NCBI GenBank assembly: GCA_029762575.1
Contig: JARVGL010000004.1
Span: 1-47,968 of the forward strand
From: Thermoplasmatota archaeon
Lineage (GTDB): Archaea; Thermoplasmatota; E2; DHVEG-1
Direction: 5' to 3'
Length of the DNA stretch: 47,968 nt
Every line of letters starts with the position of its first letter. Positions within the stretch are counted from its first letter, which is position 1. Below the pieces are notes generated by a model. The model was given only the letters and a program-made list of their open reading frames with translations. It had not been told where the DNA came from and searched no databases. Below, in pieces: positions 1-8,860 of this stretch. Position numbers and translations under genes: made by a program.

Positions 1-45
1 TGGGTTAAAGAGGAGGATCCATACCTCTTTAAGAAACACAATTGA
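1..45 (+). CDS. C-terminal end of a truncated gene (unknown)
   Basis: Frame 1 is open from the window edge and ends at a TGA at 43-45, coding WVKEEDPYLFKKHN. The charged sequence looks like a natural C-terminus, and AT-rich non-coding sequence with a TATA-like element follows. Fourteen residues are too few to assign a family, and the frame could be open by chance. Confidence 0.35.
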   Translation, partial: WVKEEDPYLFKKHN

Positions 46-156
46 CCTATGGGATTATTCCCTCTGAAATTAAATAAGTAAATTTTCAATAAATTCTTAT
101 CTATACATTATTGTCTCTGTTTTTTAGCCAATTTTATAACTAATGTTTTCATAAGA

Positions 157-165
157 TTTAAATAA
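157..165 (+). promoter_or_regulatory. TATA box of the 30-aa membrane miniprotein
   Basis: TTTAAATAA lies 41-49 nt before the ATG at 206. This leaves room for a start site near 190 and the GGAGGT ribosome site at 195-200. It is the best archaeal TATA match in the gap. Confidence 0.45.
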
Positions 166-205
166 TAATGGATAATCTATTGTTTATAAAAGGTGGAGGT
201 GTTCC

Positions 206-298
206 ATGAAAAAGTGGGAAATGGGTACTGTAAGCCTAGTCATCATAGGAATATGGATTGCAGGATACATTCTAAGTAAAGTAATGGGTATGGGGTAA
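206..298 (+). CDS. 30-residue single-span membrane miniprotein
   Basis: An ATG at 206 is preceded by a textbook AGGTGGAGGT ribosome site (191-200) with 5-nt spacing, and the frame ends with TAA at 296-298. The product has a charged start (MKKWEMG), one hydrophobic helix (about residues 8-24, rich in V, I, L, W and G) and a short tail with K and three G. It therefore looks like a single-span membrane peptide. No family is recognised. The strong ribosome site and upstream TATA box are the main reasons to believe it is translated. It could be a subunit of a membrane complex or a regulatory peptide, but nothing nearby decides this. Confidence 0.6.
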   Translation: MKKWEMGTVSLVIIGIWIAGYILSKVMGMG

Positions 299-379
299 CG
301 ATATCAAATAATATTGGTACAGTACCTAGCACTTTGCTAAAAAAAGTATTTCAATGACCCTTTCCATTATCTCTTTGAT

Positions 380-565
380 ATGAACTGTTGGGAATATATG
401 AAATGTCCCAGGTCAAAAAAACAACAATGCGACGTATTCATCTACGGGCATGGTAAAGAATGCTGGGCGGTACCAAAGGAGGGGATAAAGATCCATACTC
501 CTTCCAAACATACTTGTTTGAACTGTCAATGGTACATTAAAAATTACAGAGCCGGTAAGATATAA
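380..565 (+). CDS. Small Cys-rich 'two-CW' type protein
   Basis: The 61-residue basic protein carries two Cys-Trp pairs: NCWEYMKC at residues 2-8 and ECWAV near residue 27. Further Cys residues lie at about 17 and in a C-terminal CLNCQW. The spacing of CWEYxxC, a middle Cys and ECW matches small proteins known as two-CW domain proteins, which occur alone or attached to signalling proteins. Seven Cys suggest binding of a metal or cofactor (inference). There is no clear ribosome site before the ATG at 380, so the message may have a very short leader. It stands alone between two small membrane-protein genes. Family assignment is from pattern memory only. Confidence 0.55.
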   Translation: MNCWEYMKCPRSKKQQCDVFIYGHGKECWAVPKEGIKIHTPSKHTCLNCQWYIKNYRAGKI

Positions 566-712
566 ACAAACAAAAGAATGTCAAGGAAACATGGAGTAAA
601 AGACATAAAAGAATCAATAGACCCTGCTTATGACGTTTTTACCAAAAAAACCTAAAAGGTATTTAACCCCCGTTGGTATCCTTTTTCTAATTCGTTAGGG
701 AGTGATCGAGAA

Positions 713-892
713 ATGAAAAATCAAACGTATTCAAATATCTCTCTTCTCCTTGCAGTGTTTGGTTTTATGCTTATCATTGCGACAGGTACCGATTTCCTAT
801 TAGATAAGAACTCAATTCCCATGATGGTCTCGATCATTGGACTATCATTCATAATTATCGCAATGATGATTAAAAGAAAAATTAATACATAG
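713..892 (+). CDS. 59-aa two-span membrane protein
   Basis: The ATG at 713 follows GTGATCGAG (702-710), a weak ribosome site, and a TATTTAA element at 660-666. The product MKNQTYSN... has two hydrophobic helices, at about residues 9-24 and 36-53, separated by a loop containing DFLLDKN. It ends in a positively charged tail (KRKINT), so both ends are probably cytoplasmic. No domain is recognised. A longer reading frame on the opposite strand here has no plausible start signals and is regarded as its shadow. Confidence 0.55.
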   Translation: MKNQTYSNISLLLAVFGFMLIIATGTDFLLDKNSIPMMVSIIGLSFIIIAMMIKRKINT

Positions 893-978
893 CCCTCTAG
901 CATAAAATATCAGAAGAAATAAAAATGAAATTTGTTAAGATGGCAAGTGAGAAAAGGTATTTAAAAAGATTATTATTT

Positions 979-1122
979 TTAGGTGATGCCTGGATCAATA
1001 TAATCCTTGTCGGGAATATACCTCTCGGAGGATTCCTCTCCTCTTTTACATCTTTTACAGATCCCATCTTCATACTCTTGCTCTTCTAATTCATCACCAC
1101 ATATCTCGCAATATTGGGTCAT
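979..1122 (-). CDS. 47-aa zinc-ribbon protein
   Basis: The protein begins MTQYCEICG and has paired CxxC knuckles, CEIC at about residues 5-8 and CKRC at about 22-25. This is the usual layout of a very small zinc ribbon, followed by an acidic tail. The start at 1122 is preferred over an upstream in-frame ATG at 1200: GGTG lies about 8 nt upstream, and a TATA element (1165-1174 on this strand) falls between the two candidate starts. The gene stands alone. Archaeal zinc ribbons of this size often serve in transcription or translation, but no specific role can be given. Confidence 0.6.
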   Translation of the reverse strand: MTQYCEICGDELEEQEYEDGICKRCKRGEESSERYIPDKDYIDPGIT

Positions 1123-1400
1123 AGGTTTTTCACCAACACGTATACAGTTAGTAATATCATGTGGTATATAAAAATCATGTAGAAACCAAAACGGTTTCAC
1201 TTTTCAATATATTGATTGAAAGATGTCCTGGATAGCTTTCGATATTTATTTTGACTCTATCTGATCGTTAAACGATAATTATAATCACTTTTTAAATAAA
1301 ATAAAAAGAAATTGAGAACATCTCTTGATTTAAGGTCGTATCGCTCTCTCTTTGTTGTGATCTCTCTTTGTTATAGCTAGATTTGCATGAATAAGTAAGT

Positions 1401-1502
1401 CTACTGTTTCATTATGAATTCTTTTATTATAGGATTCTCATCTAGAGATGTTTTCAGTCGATCTATCATCAATTGCCGCTCATCTTCGGTTATTTCTATC
1501 AT
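1401..1502 (-). CDS. Possible 33-aa acidic protein
   Basis: A short frame starting at 1502 codes MIEITEDERQ...FIMKQ, an amphipathic helical peptide with protein-like charge distribution. A CTTTATTAA element about 30 nt upstream could drive a leaderless message. There is no ribosome site and no recognised family, so this may be a chance frame. The surrounding stretch from 1123 to 1593 otherwise shows only AT-rich sequence, a TTTTTAAATAAA element near 1290 and a short imperfect tandem repeat (CTCTCTTTGTTGTGAT / CTCTCTTTGTTATAG, 1345-1375). Confidence 0.35.
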   Translation of the reverse strand: MIEITEDERQLMIDRLKTSLDENPIIKEFIMKQ

Positions 1503-1593
1503 AAGGTAACGTTTTTCCAATCATCGTTAATAAAGGATGACTGTTTTTCTGTCAAAATGATAAAATATGCTATTCTCTGTCATACTCTGACTG

Positions 1594-3630
1594 TTACTTC
1601 TTGCTATAGATCTCCCTAAGGGGGATGTAGAAAACAAGAAGAGCGATGAATAACCAGAATAACAACCCCGGTAAACTAGGAGGATGATCAAACAATGTAA
1701 TATTGAGCCCAGAGATAATAATGAAGGCAACGATAACTCCGGTCAACGCTTCCCCTGCGATAAGTCCTGCAGTAAAAAGGAGACCTGTTCTAACGATCTT
1801 CTCCTTTGGTTTAACCTCTGTTTGTTTGATGGCAAGTTCCCATTCACTTGCCTGTTCACCATCTGTGGACCCATAATGTTTCTCAATTATCTTGTTTGTG
1901 ATATGACGGATGACCCCGCCACAAAAGATAGGGGTTGCTAACGTAAAGGGGAGGTAGATGCCAATGGCAACAGGTAGTACCGGTAGATCGATCAAGATAA
2001 GGACAAATGCTAATACCATGCCGGCTAGAACAAAAGGCCATACCATCTCTCCACCCAGAACACCTTTTACCACACCACTCATAAGAAATGCTTGTGGCGC
2101 TGGAAGATTTGGGCTACCTATAGTATACGCCTTATCTAATGCGGATACAACAAGAGCTAACACAGGTGCTGCGGCAAGGATACCGATTAGTTCAGCGATC
2201 TGCTGCTTATATGGTGTCGCTCCGATCATTTGACCTGCGGTCATTGACTGCAAGACATCTCCAGAGATAGCTGCACAACAGGCGATAACTGCAGCGATGA
2301 GAAGAGCAACCCCATAGGCGCCAACATCGCCAGAAAGACCAAACCCTAAGAGTATCAAAGAGGTAATAAGCAATACAGAGACGGTGACTCCAGAAGTAGG
2401 GTTATTTGAGGAACCAAGAAGACCCGCCATATACCCGGCTATAGCACTTGCGATAAACGCAAAAAGAATGGCAAAAACGGCCATGATACCAGATATTGCC
2501 CACTCGTTTGAGATATATGCATACAGTAAGAATACAGGTATCGTAAGTAGACCGATGAGCAAAAAGACATATTTGAAATTCAGATCTTGATCTGTTCGTT
2601 TTTTTGTAGAATCCTGACCGCTTTTAATACCTGCTATCGCCTCACGGATACCATCTGCTAGATTATGTCTGAGTCTGAATATGGTATAAAGACCACCAAC
2701 GACCATGGAACCAACACCGATATAACGGATATAGTCTCGCCATATCTCATAGAACCCCCATATGTATCTACCAACTTCAAAATTTCCACCAGCCATCGCC
2801 ATCGCCTCAGTGATCTCCGAAGCCGTAGTAGGGGAGGGGATACCAACTGCAAGAGCAATGAGCGGGGCAAGTATCACCCAACCAAGTAGACCGCCAACAA
2901 ACACAAAGGACGCGATTTTCGGACCAATTATCCATCCCACTCCAAGAAGAGCGGGTGATGAAGCAAGACCTCCATAGAAAAGACCATCATGATTTCCTCC
3001 GCCAATATCGTAACGACCGATGTTAACGATTCCTTGTATCGTCCCATGAAATGCTTTGAGTCCAACCTGACCAAATTTCAACAATGCCCCTAATATTCCG
3101 CCAATAAGTAACCATATACCACTCACCGCTGAATCAGTTTTTAGTTTTTCTGAACCATCTCCAACCGTTGTAGTAAGGACTGCTGCTACCGCAACACCTT
3201 CAGGGAACGGTAGATCTGTCTTGAGAATCAACGCTCGTCTCAGAGGAATCATCCAAAGAACTCCGAGTATACCACCTAGAGCTGCAACAATAGTTGTTTC
3301 AAGATATTGTATCTCCGTCCAAGTTCCCAATAGTACCATTGCAGGTATCGTGAAGATGACACCTGCAGCAAGAGCAGTACCTGCTGCGGCGCCCATCATA
3401 CCAATATTGATCTCAAGTATGGTGCCTTTTAATGGTTTCAACAATGCAAAGGCCATGACTGCTCCAGGTATCGCAGCAGATACTGTCATACCAGCGTAAA
3501 GCCCAAAATACGCATTTGCAGACCCAAGGACGATGGCAAGGAATGCACCGACGAGTACTGCTTTAACCGTGATCTCAGGGATATTGTTCTCAGCTGGGAT
3601 GAATGATTGGAAGTTCTCTCTAGATGACAT
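1594..3630 (-). CDS. OPT-family oligopeptide/metal-chelate transporter
   Basis: The 678-residue, very hydrophobic protein has about 14-16 predicted membrane helices. It opens with IPEITVKAVLVGAFLAIVLG and ANAYFGLYAGMTVSAAIPGAV, the conserved start of prokaryotic OPT transporters, and carries the later conserved FPEGVA segment near residue 144. Members import oligopeptides or metal chelates with protons. Length and order fit a full-length transporter. The ATG at 3630 is preceded by a TATA-like stretch (3657-3666) and a perfect 20-bp palindrome, and the message may be leaderless. It has no co-directional operon partner. The substrate is unknown; the operator-like palindrome makes iron control conceivable (inference). 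Confidence 0.9.
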   Translation of the reverse strand: MSSRENFQSFIPAENNIPEITVKAVLVGAFLAIVLGSANAYFGLYAGMTVSAAIPGAVMAFALLKPLKGTILEINIGMMGAAAGTALAAGVIFTIPAMVLLGTWTEIQYLETTIVAALGGILGVLWMIPLRRALILKTDLPFPEGVAVAAVLTTTVGDGSEKLKTDSAVSGIWLLIGGILGALLKFGQVGLKAFHGTIQGIVNIGRYDIGGGNHDGLFYGGLASSPALLGVGWIIGPKIASFVFVGGLLGWVILAPLIALAVGIPSPTTASEITEAMAMAGGNFEVGRYIWGFYEIWRDYIRYIGVGSMVVGGLYTIFRLRHNLADGIREAIAGIKSGQDSTKKRTDQDLNFKYVFLLIGLLTIPVFLLYAYISNEWAISGIMAVFAILFAFIASAIAGYMAGLLGSSNNPTSGVTVSVLLITSLILLGFGLSGDVGAYGVALLIAAVIACCAAISGDVLQSMTAGQMIGATPYKQQIAELIGILAAAPVLALVVSALDKAYTIGSPNLPAPQAFLMSGVVKGVLGGEMVWPFVLAGMVLAFVLILIDLPVLPVAIGIYLPFTLATPIFCGGVIRHITNKIIEKHYGSTDGEQASEWELAIKQTEVKPKEKIVRTGLLFTAGLIAGEALTGVIVAFIIISGLNITLFDHPPSLPGLLFWLFIALLVFYIPLREIYSKK

Positions 3631-3638
3631 GATTCAAT

Positions 3639-3658
3639 AATTATAATATATTATAATT
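3639..3658. promoter_or_regulatory. 20-bp perfect palindrome at the OPT transporter promoter
   Basis: AATTATAATATATTATAATT is its own reverse complement. It starts 9 nt before the transporter ATG and abuts the TATA-like TTTAAATAA on the minus strand, so it covers the expected transcription start. It contains TTATAAT and ATTATAA half-sites like those of Fur/PerR boxes, but with a 2-nt rather than 1-nt centre. Simple AT richness could also produce it. Confidence 0.4.
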
Positions 3659-3752
3659 TATTTAAAATGATTGCATGAACAGCACGTTTCAGGGAAAGGA
3701 ACGAGTACGGTAATAGTCCAATATCTCTTGGATGTTTCTCTGTATCTCTTTA

Positions 3753-4529
3753 CTATCTTCTTTTCCATTTTGGTTTTCTCTTCTCTAAAAAAGCCTTCAT
3801 TCCTTCTTGTGCATCCTCTAGGAGACAATTCTCTGTCATAATCTCTATCCCATGTTCATATGCGAGTTCCTGGTCTTCATCGAGTTGATGATAGAATGCT
3901 CGTTTCCCAAGTTCTAGTATTGATGGACTATATCTTTTTATATTTGAGGCAAGTTTTTTTGTTGTTTCTTCTAGTAATTCTGGTGAGACAACTTCATTGA
4001 TAAGCCCAATATCCTTAGCAGTCTGAGCAGAGAGAGATCGTCCTGTAAAAAGCATCTCCATAGTTCTTTTTCTCCCAATTGTTCTACTTAAAGGCACCAT
4101 TGGGGTTGAACAGAATAACCCAATTTTTACACCAGGGGTTGAAAACACGGTGTTCGTATCTGCAATTGCTAGATCGCATTCACAGACGAGTTGACATCCT
4201 GCTGCAAGAGCAGCACCATGGACCTGTGCGATGACAGGTTGAGGGAGTTTTTGAAGTGTTTGCATTAACAGGGAACACGAAGCGAAGATCTTTCGATAAT
4301 ACTCTGAATCATGTTCCTCTCCGATGAGTTCAGTGATATCATGACCTGAACAAAAAACGGGTCCATTACCTTTGATGATCACAACTTGCACTGATTCATC
4401 CTTAGCGATCTCGTACAGGGTCCTTTGGAATTCATCCATTAGTTCGATGGAGAGTGCATTCCGTTGTTTTGGTCGGTTGAGAATGATTGAGCCGATTTCA
4501 TCCTTTTTTTGGAGGAGAACAGATCTCAT
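3753..4529 (-). CDS. Enoyl-CoA hydratase/isomerase-family protein (ECHDC3-like)
   Basis: The 258-residue protein has a crotonase fold. It shows the LNRPKQRNALS start, the oxyanion-hole segments GPVFCSGHDITEL (about 57-69) and VHGAALAAGCQLVCECD (about 104-120), and the C-terminal AFLEKRKPKW typical of the family. The two Glu residues used by true enoyl-CoA hydratases appear replaced: AAGCQL has Gln, and FSTPGVKIG has Gly where PE or SE is usual. The pattern with GLFCSTPMVPLSR resembles ECHDC3-type proteins of uncertain function. It stands alone with a TATA box (ATTTTTTATAG, about 4553-4563) roughly 30 nt upstream, so the message is probably leaderless. The reaction is unknown. Confidence 0.85.
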   Translation of the reverse strand: MRSVLLQKKDEIGSIILNRPKQRNALSIELMDEFQRTLYEIAKDESVQVVIIKGNGPVFCSGHDITELIGEEHDSEYYRKIFASCSLLMQTLQKLPQPVIAQVHGAALAAGCQLVCECDLAIADTNTVFSTPGVKIGLFCSTPMVPLSRTIGRKRTMEMLFTGRSLSAQTAKDIGLINEVVSPELLEETTKKLASNIKRYSPSILELGKRAFYHQLDEDQELAYEHGIEIMTENCLLEDAQEGMKAFLEKRKPKWKRR

Positions 4530-4585
4530 TTGATATGTGTTATCTCTTCAATCTATAAAAAATAATTTGATGCCATATATGTTGT

Positions 4586-6652
4586 CTATGTCATAACGAT
4601 GATACTATACTCTCTTTGAAATGGTACAGTGATATTAATGGTATCGTCAGATGAGATAAAGGGTAGGTTAATAGATTGTGATGTTGGCGTAAGTAATGTT
4701 ACATTTTGAATGTGAAACCCTGGTTTTCTGAGCGTTATATTAATATTTGACAGGGGCCAGGTGAAATCAAAAAAACCGATATGATCATAATTGACAAGAT
4801 GAAGAACCAACCTGCTATTGTTTTCTTGTAAATAGGGGGTGATGATCAGTTTTCTTCCATCTTTATTCACAGATAGAATCCGTGACGTATACTGATTAAC
4901 ACAATCCGTTATACTCTTACTGTACGTCTCCATGTATGTTTTGAAATAGAGTTTACCGTAATCCTCTTCGAAAACATAGAATTGCCCCTCACCATAGGGG
5001 AGGGGGCCGGCAATATCTTGAAATCCCAGTTCATCTCCATCGAATATCAAAGCTATCCCTCCTTCTGCTACGTATTCTTTGATAACGTTTTTCTGATCCT
5101 CCGATACTGATAGAAGTGAGGGAACGATGATGAGGGGAAACTCTTGTATATCCCTTAGACAAAGATCGGATTTTAGATAGAATCCATCACCATCAAAAAC
5201 CACCTCGAAAGGTATTTGTGATTCAGCAAGTGCCTGAGCACAACCTAGATAGGTATCTGTATGATTTCTCATACCATCCCCAAACAGAAAGACGATGCCA
5301 ACATTACCATACACAGAAGAGGAATAATCATAATACTTACTGTTCTTCATTACGAAATCCTGTATCGTTTCAACCTTGTTCCAGTTCCTCTCTTTAAATA
5401 TCAACGGAATATGATAATTCACAAACGATGCTTTGTTAGCATATGCTTCAGCGCAGAGAACCCCTAACGAATTTGAAAAGCCAAACAAGGGAAAAACTCT
5501 CTCGTTTATAGCTTTTAACGTTGATGTATCAATAAGTATTGCTCCTGGAGCCTTTGTTGCAGCATAGGCAAGTCGCTCCCAGGCAAGCCATTTCGTCCGA
5601 TAGAACTTAGGTATAGGTTGATCAGCGATTGCTGTATACGTGTTCTCAAACGTAAAGAAATCTATGAGATCGGCAAAGATCAAGCCCTTTGACCAGAATC
5701 CAAATGCTTGATTGGTCCCAAGGGTATATGAGTTAGCAGATATTACGATATCCTTGTTCTGTTGGATGGCATAGTCTCTTAATGAACGTATCAAGTGTTT
5801 CTTAGCCTCGAAATTTGATGTTATCAAGAAATGATGATAATCCTCTATCAGAGGATCACTCCGTATCCTTTCGTCATACACTAGGGTCATTGTTTGAGCG
5901 ATACGATCCTTTAGATCCACAGTTTCAATATCTTCGATTAGAAATCGTTCCCATAATTCCTGGAATGAATATGTGCTTTTCAAATAATCTCTAAATCCAT
6001 TAATTGTTATATCGCTAAACCCTGGAGCTGGATTACCAGTATATTGCGATGCCCATTGCATCAAGGTAACCAAACCATTTCCCTCGATCTCATCAAGGAC
6101 GATGATATCGGCTCCTGCATCGATTGCCTTTTTTCCATGTTGGATGCACCAGTCGATGAAACCAGGATGTAATGAGTTCATCCAATAGGAATCTGCTTCA
6201 ACATCCCAGGGACATAGTTCACCATCTATGCTTCTACTTGCGAATTCATCAAACATCCCTTCTTGAAAAGATCTGTGACCTTGTATCGTTAAGATGGTTG
6301 ATGGGACCATTAAGCCTTGCTCATGATGTGCATCTACGAATTCCTTATCTGATTGATAGATGCGTCCAGAGGTTATCGATTCGATAAGCCGACCAAATGC
6401 AAAAGGAGACGAGAGATTATCACCAATGAAACCATTCCATAATCCATTGATGCTGATATGATACTGTTGTGCATCATCTGGGGAAAAAGCAACCATATTA
6501 TACACTTGTGGCTGGTGGAACCATTTGTATTGAGATGTACGATACTCAGTCATCTCAGTGTGATCGAACGGTTGATCTGCTACTGTATAGGAGCTGCCTG
6601 ACAATAAAAGAAAAACGATGATGGATAAGATGGTAAGATTTGCTAGTTTCAT
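4586..6652 (-). CDS. Secreted glycoside-hydrolase-like protein
   Basis: The 688-residue protein starts with a signal peptide (MKLANLTILSIIVFLLLSG..., likely cut near residue 25). A TIM-barrel-like region follows (about 45-440), with ADIIVLDEIEG at 181-191 offering acidic D187/E188 and DFFTFENTY offering E336 as candidate catalytic residues. A flavodoxin-like domain resembling the beta-galactosidase trimerisation domain comes next (about 455-560, NVGIVFLFGDG... FPLIIVPSLLSVS), then a C-terminal beta-sandwich (about 600-688). This order is that of GH42-like and related clan A enzymes, but no exact family is recognised. It presumably acts on external polysaccharide. A TATA box (6683-6696) gives it its own promoter. 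Confidence 0.7.
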   Translation of the reverse strand: MKLANLTILSIIVFLLLSGSSYTVADQPFDHTEMTEYRTSQYKWFHQPQVYNMVAFSPDDAQQYHISINGLWNGFIGDNLSSPFAFGRLIESITSGRIYQSDKEFVDAHHEQGLMVPSTILTIQGHRSFQEGMFDEFASRSIDGELCPWDVEADSYWMNSLHPGFIDWCIQHGKKAIDAGADIIVLDEIEGNGLVTLMQWASQYTGNPAPGFSDITINGFRDYLKSTYSFQELWERFLIEDIETVDLKDRIAQTMTLVYDERIRSDPLIEDYHHFLITSNFEAKKHLIRSLRDYAIQQNKDIVISANSYTLGTNQAFGFWSKGLIFADLIDFFTFENTYTAIADQPIPKFYRTKWLAWERLAYAATKAPGAILIDTSTLKAINERVFPLFGFSNSLGVLCAEAYANKASFVNYHIPLIFKERNWNKVETIQDFVMKNSKYYDYSSSVYGNVGIVFLFGDGMRNHTDTYLGCAQALAESQIPFEVVFDGDGFYLKSDLCLRDIQEFPLIIVPSLLSVSEDQKNVIKEYVAEGGIALIFDGDELGFQDIAGPLPYGEGQFYVFEEDYGKLYFKTYMETYSKSITDCVNQYTSRILSVNKDGRKLIITPYLQENNSRLVLHLVNYDHIGFFDFTWPLSNINITLRKPGFHIQNVTLLTPTSQSINLPFISSDDTINITVPFQREYSIIVMT

Positions 6653-6682
6653 AGTGAATCTACTATAAATAAAAAATGTTTG

Positions 6683-6696
6683 CTATAAAAATATAT
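6683..6696 (-). promoter_or_regulatory. TATA element of the secreted glycosidase gene
   Basis: On the minus strand ATATATTTTTATAG lies 31-44 nt before the ATG at 6652, the distance expected for an archaeal TATA box with a short or absent leader. Confidence 0.4.
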
Positions 6697-6797
6697 CTTA
6701 TGATTAATTGATCTGTGTTTTCATAGAGCTATCTTACAATGCCCTGATCTTACCATATTTAATTTATAGGTCCTCTAAGAGGATTCGAAGTTAAGGA

Positions 6798-8618
6798 TTA
6801 TTGATAGACATCTTTGGGTAATGAAAATGGTATGGTGAATTTGAATGTGGATCCTTTTCCGTGTCCCTTGCTTTCTGCCCAGATTCTCCCGCCATGCTTT
6901 TCAACAATTCGCTTAACAATGGACAGACCAAGACCGCTACTGTCAAAATCATGTCTGCTACCATCTGCCTTGTAGAATTCATCGAAGATACGATCCAATT
7001 GATTTTTGGTCATACCCATCCCATTATCATGAAGTGAAATAGTGACACCTGATGGATCTTTACTTGCAGTGATGCCGATTGTCCCTTTAGTCGGACTGAA
7101 TTTGATAGCATTATTCAAGAGATTGATGAATAATTCATGCATCCATAATCTATCTGCAGTGATTTTGAGATCAGTTGGAATGTCTTTTTCTATATTGATG
7201 TTCTTCTCATTTATAAATAGAGTATTGTCTTGAAACACTTCATCGATTAATTCATCTAGTTTGATTTCTTCAGCTTTTAGCTTCAAATTTGGGGAATTCA
7301 ATTGTGCAAGAGCAATGGTTTTGACAACAAGATTCCTAATATAATTGACGTTACGGATCAATGTATCGATTATTTCTTTATCATTTTCCGTTGTAGCATG
7401 GTTTTTTAGAATAGGTAACAAACTGATAAGTGGACCAAGTGGGTTCTTCAGATCATGACCTAGTTGATTGATGAACTCATCTTTATGTTTCAATAAGGAA
7501 TTTACTTCCGCGGTCCTCTCTTTCACCTGTTCCTCTAGTGTTTCATTAAGCTCTGATAGTTTAGTACGATTGATATCAAGTTCATGTAATGTTTCATTGA
7601 TGCTCTGTGCAAGAATTCCTATCTCATCATGTCCTTTCATTTTGACCTTATGGGGTCCTAGGCGCTCTATTCTAATCGATCTCATCTGTTGTGTAAGCTT
7701 TGTTAATCGAGATATAATGGTACTATATAACACAATTATTAAAATTGAACCAACAAATACTCCTAGTAACCCGGTTGTCAATTGCAAGGAGGCTATGGTT
7801 CTCTTTCCTTGTTGATATATAGACCTATTGGTTGATATCTTAAGGATGAAACTTGGTTCACCACTGATATCATGAACCACTGCATACCCTTCAATGATAT
7901 GATCTGAGGGTGTATTGAAGATGAAAGACGACTCGTTCAGATAAAAAGAAGAATCAAATTGTGTCCCTTCTAAGATTGTGTCATCATCTGGGTTGAAAAT
8001 CGAAGCATTGAGATCCGTGAGATATCTAAGGTATTCAACCTCTCTTTCATTTAGAAATCTACCCATTAATAGGATACCATGACTTGGGCCAGCGTATTCA
8101 CTGGTAATTATCGGAGCTGAAGAGAAGAGCAATGGTGATTCTGCTAGTGTGATGATGCCATGATTGTTACTTTCTAAGGTATTGTGATCGAAAATAATTT
8201 CTCCATATGAGAGAATCTCAGTTATCGAGTCCTCTGATAGAGTTATTAGCTCTCCAGTTTGCAAATCCACAGACCTAGCATAAAATATATCTTGGGATGA
8301 ATTCAAGAAAACCATAAAATTTATCCTTAAATTAATGAACGCATCAAGAACTAAATTGCTTGAGATATACTCTGGTTTTTCCCCTACTGTGAATTCATAC
8401 GTATCATCCCAACGAGCCCAGTCATTAACAATGGATACAAGATTATCTATCTCAACTTCTATTCCTTTTCGAAAGCGAATGATCTGGGATGAAACCAAAT
8501 CATTTTCCAACTCTCGATAGTTACTTAAGAGCATAGTATCAGAAATTAAGGAGATTACAAAGACTCCTGAAAAGCAAAAAACAGTGATAATTAACAGGAC
8601 CTTTGTAAGAATCTTCAT
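6798..8618 (-). CDS. Membrane sensor histidine kinase with CHASE4 domain
   Basis: The 606-residue kinase has TM1 at about 6-28 and an extracellular CHASE4-like sensor at about 45-260 containing the hallmark WARWDDTY (67-74). TM2 is at about 274-300, followed by HAMP at about 301-352 and a short coiled coil. HisKA has its phosphorylatable H388 in GHDLKNPLG. The HATPase domain shows the N box NLLNNAIKFSP (499-509), DNGMG (531-535), the F box FDEFYKADGS and GLGLS (562-566). All catalytic motifs are intact. The start at 8618 has GGAGAAAGAG upstream. No response regulator is adjacent, so it is an orphan kinase. It is transcribed divergently from the ABC exporter module, which might be its target (inference). 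Confidence 0.95.
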   Translation of the reverse strand: MKILTKVLLIITVFCFSGVFVISLISDTMLLSNYRELENDLVSSQIIRFRKGIEVEIDNLVSIVNDWARWDDTYEFTVGEKPEYISSNLVLDAFINLRINFMVFLNSSQDIFYARSVDLQTGELITLSEDSITEILSYGEIIFDHNTLESNNHGIITLAESPLLFSSAPIITSEYAGPSHGILLMGRFLNEREVEYLRYLTDLNASIFNPDDDTILEGTQFDSSFYLNESSFIFNTPSDHIIEGYAVVHDISGEPSFILKISTNRSIYQQGKRTIASLQLTTGLLGVFVGSILIIVLYSTIISRLTKLTQQMRSIRIERLGPHKVKMKGHDEIGILAQSINETLHELDINRTKLSELNETLEEQVKERTAEVNSLLKHKDEFINQLGHDLKNPLGPLISLLPILKNHATTENDKEIIDTLIRNVNYIRNLVVKTIALAQLNSPNLKLKAEEIKLDELIDEVFQDNTLFINEKNINIEKDIPTDLKITADRLWMHELFINLLNNAIKFSPTKGTIGITASKDPSGVTISLHDNGMGMTKNQLDRIFDEFYKADGSRHDFDSSGLGLSIVKRIVEKHGGRIWAESKGHGKGSTFKFTIPFSLPKDVYQ

Positions 8619-8801
8619 ATCTCTCTTTCTCCATCCACCTTTTATTAAGTTTCAGACCTGCTCAATCCATCATCTTATGCTGGTATCAACCTTTTTCCCA
8701 TTACTCATGAACTAGAAGAACTTTTCGAAATAAAATAAAATAATGGTTCATGTTGATTTGCTACTGAAACAGGATAATCCTTAACATGAAAACATACCAT
8801 G

Positions 8802-8812
8802 AACTATAAATA
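8802..8812 (+). promoter_or_regulatory. TATA box of the ABC exporter operon
   Basis: CTATAAATATC is about 50 nt before the ATG at 8861, leaving a short leader that includes the GAGGAGA ribosome site at 8844-8850. The 242-bp gap to the histidine kinase must hold both divergent promoters. Confidence 0.5.
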
Positions 8813-8860
8813 TCAAATAAGAAATGTGCTGTGATGGATGATTGAGGAGAATCGTGTGAA

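Noticed and set aside
1200-1600. AT-rich stretch considered as a replication origin
   Set aside because: No repeated origin-box-like motifs and no cdc6/orc1 gene nearby; only ordinary promoter-like AT richness and a short tandem repeat.
1684-3499. Several plus-strand open frames opposite the OPT transporter gene
   Set aside because: They lie wholly inside a clear 678-residue transporter, have low-complexity Ala/Pro/Arg composition typical of antisense frames, and lack ribosome sites.
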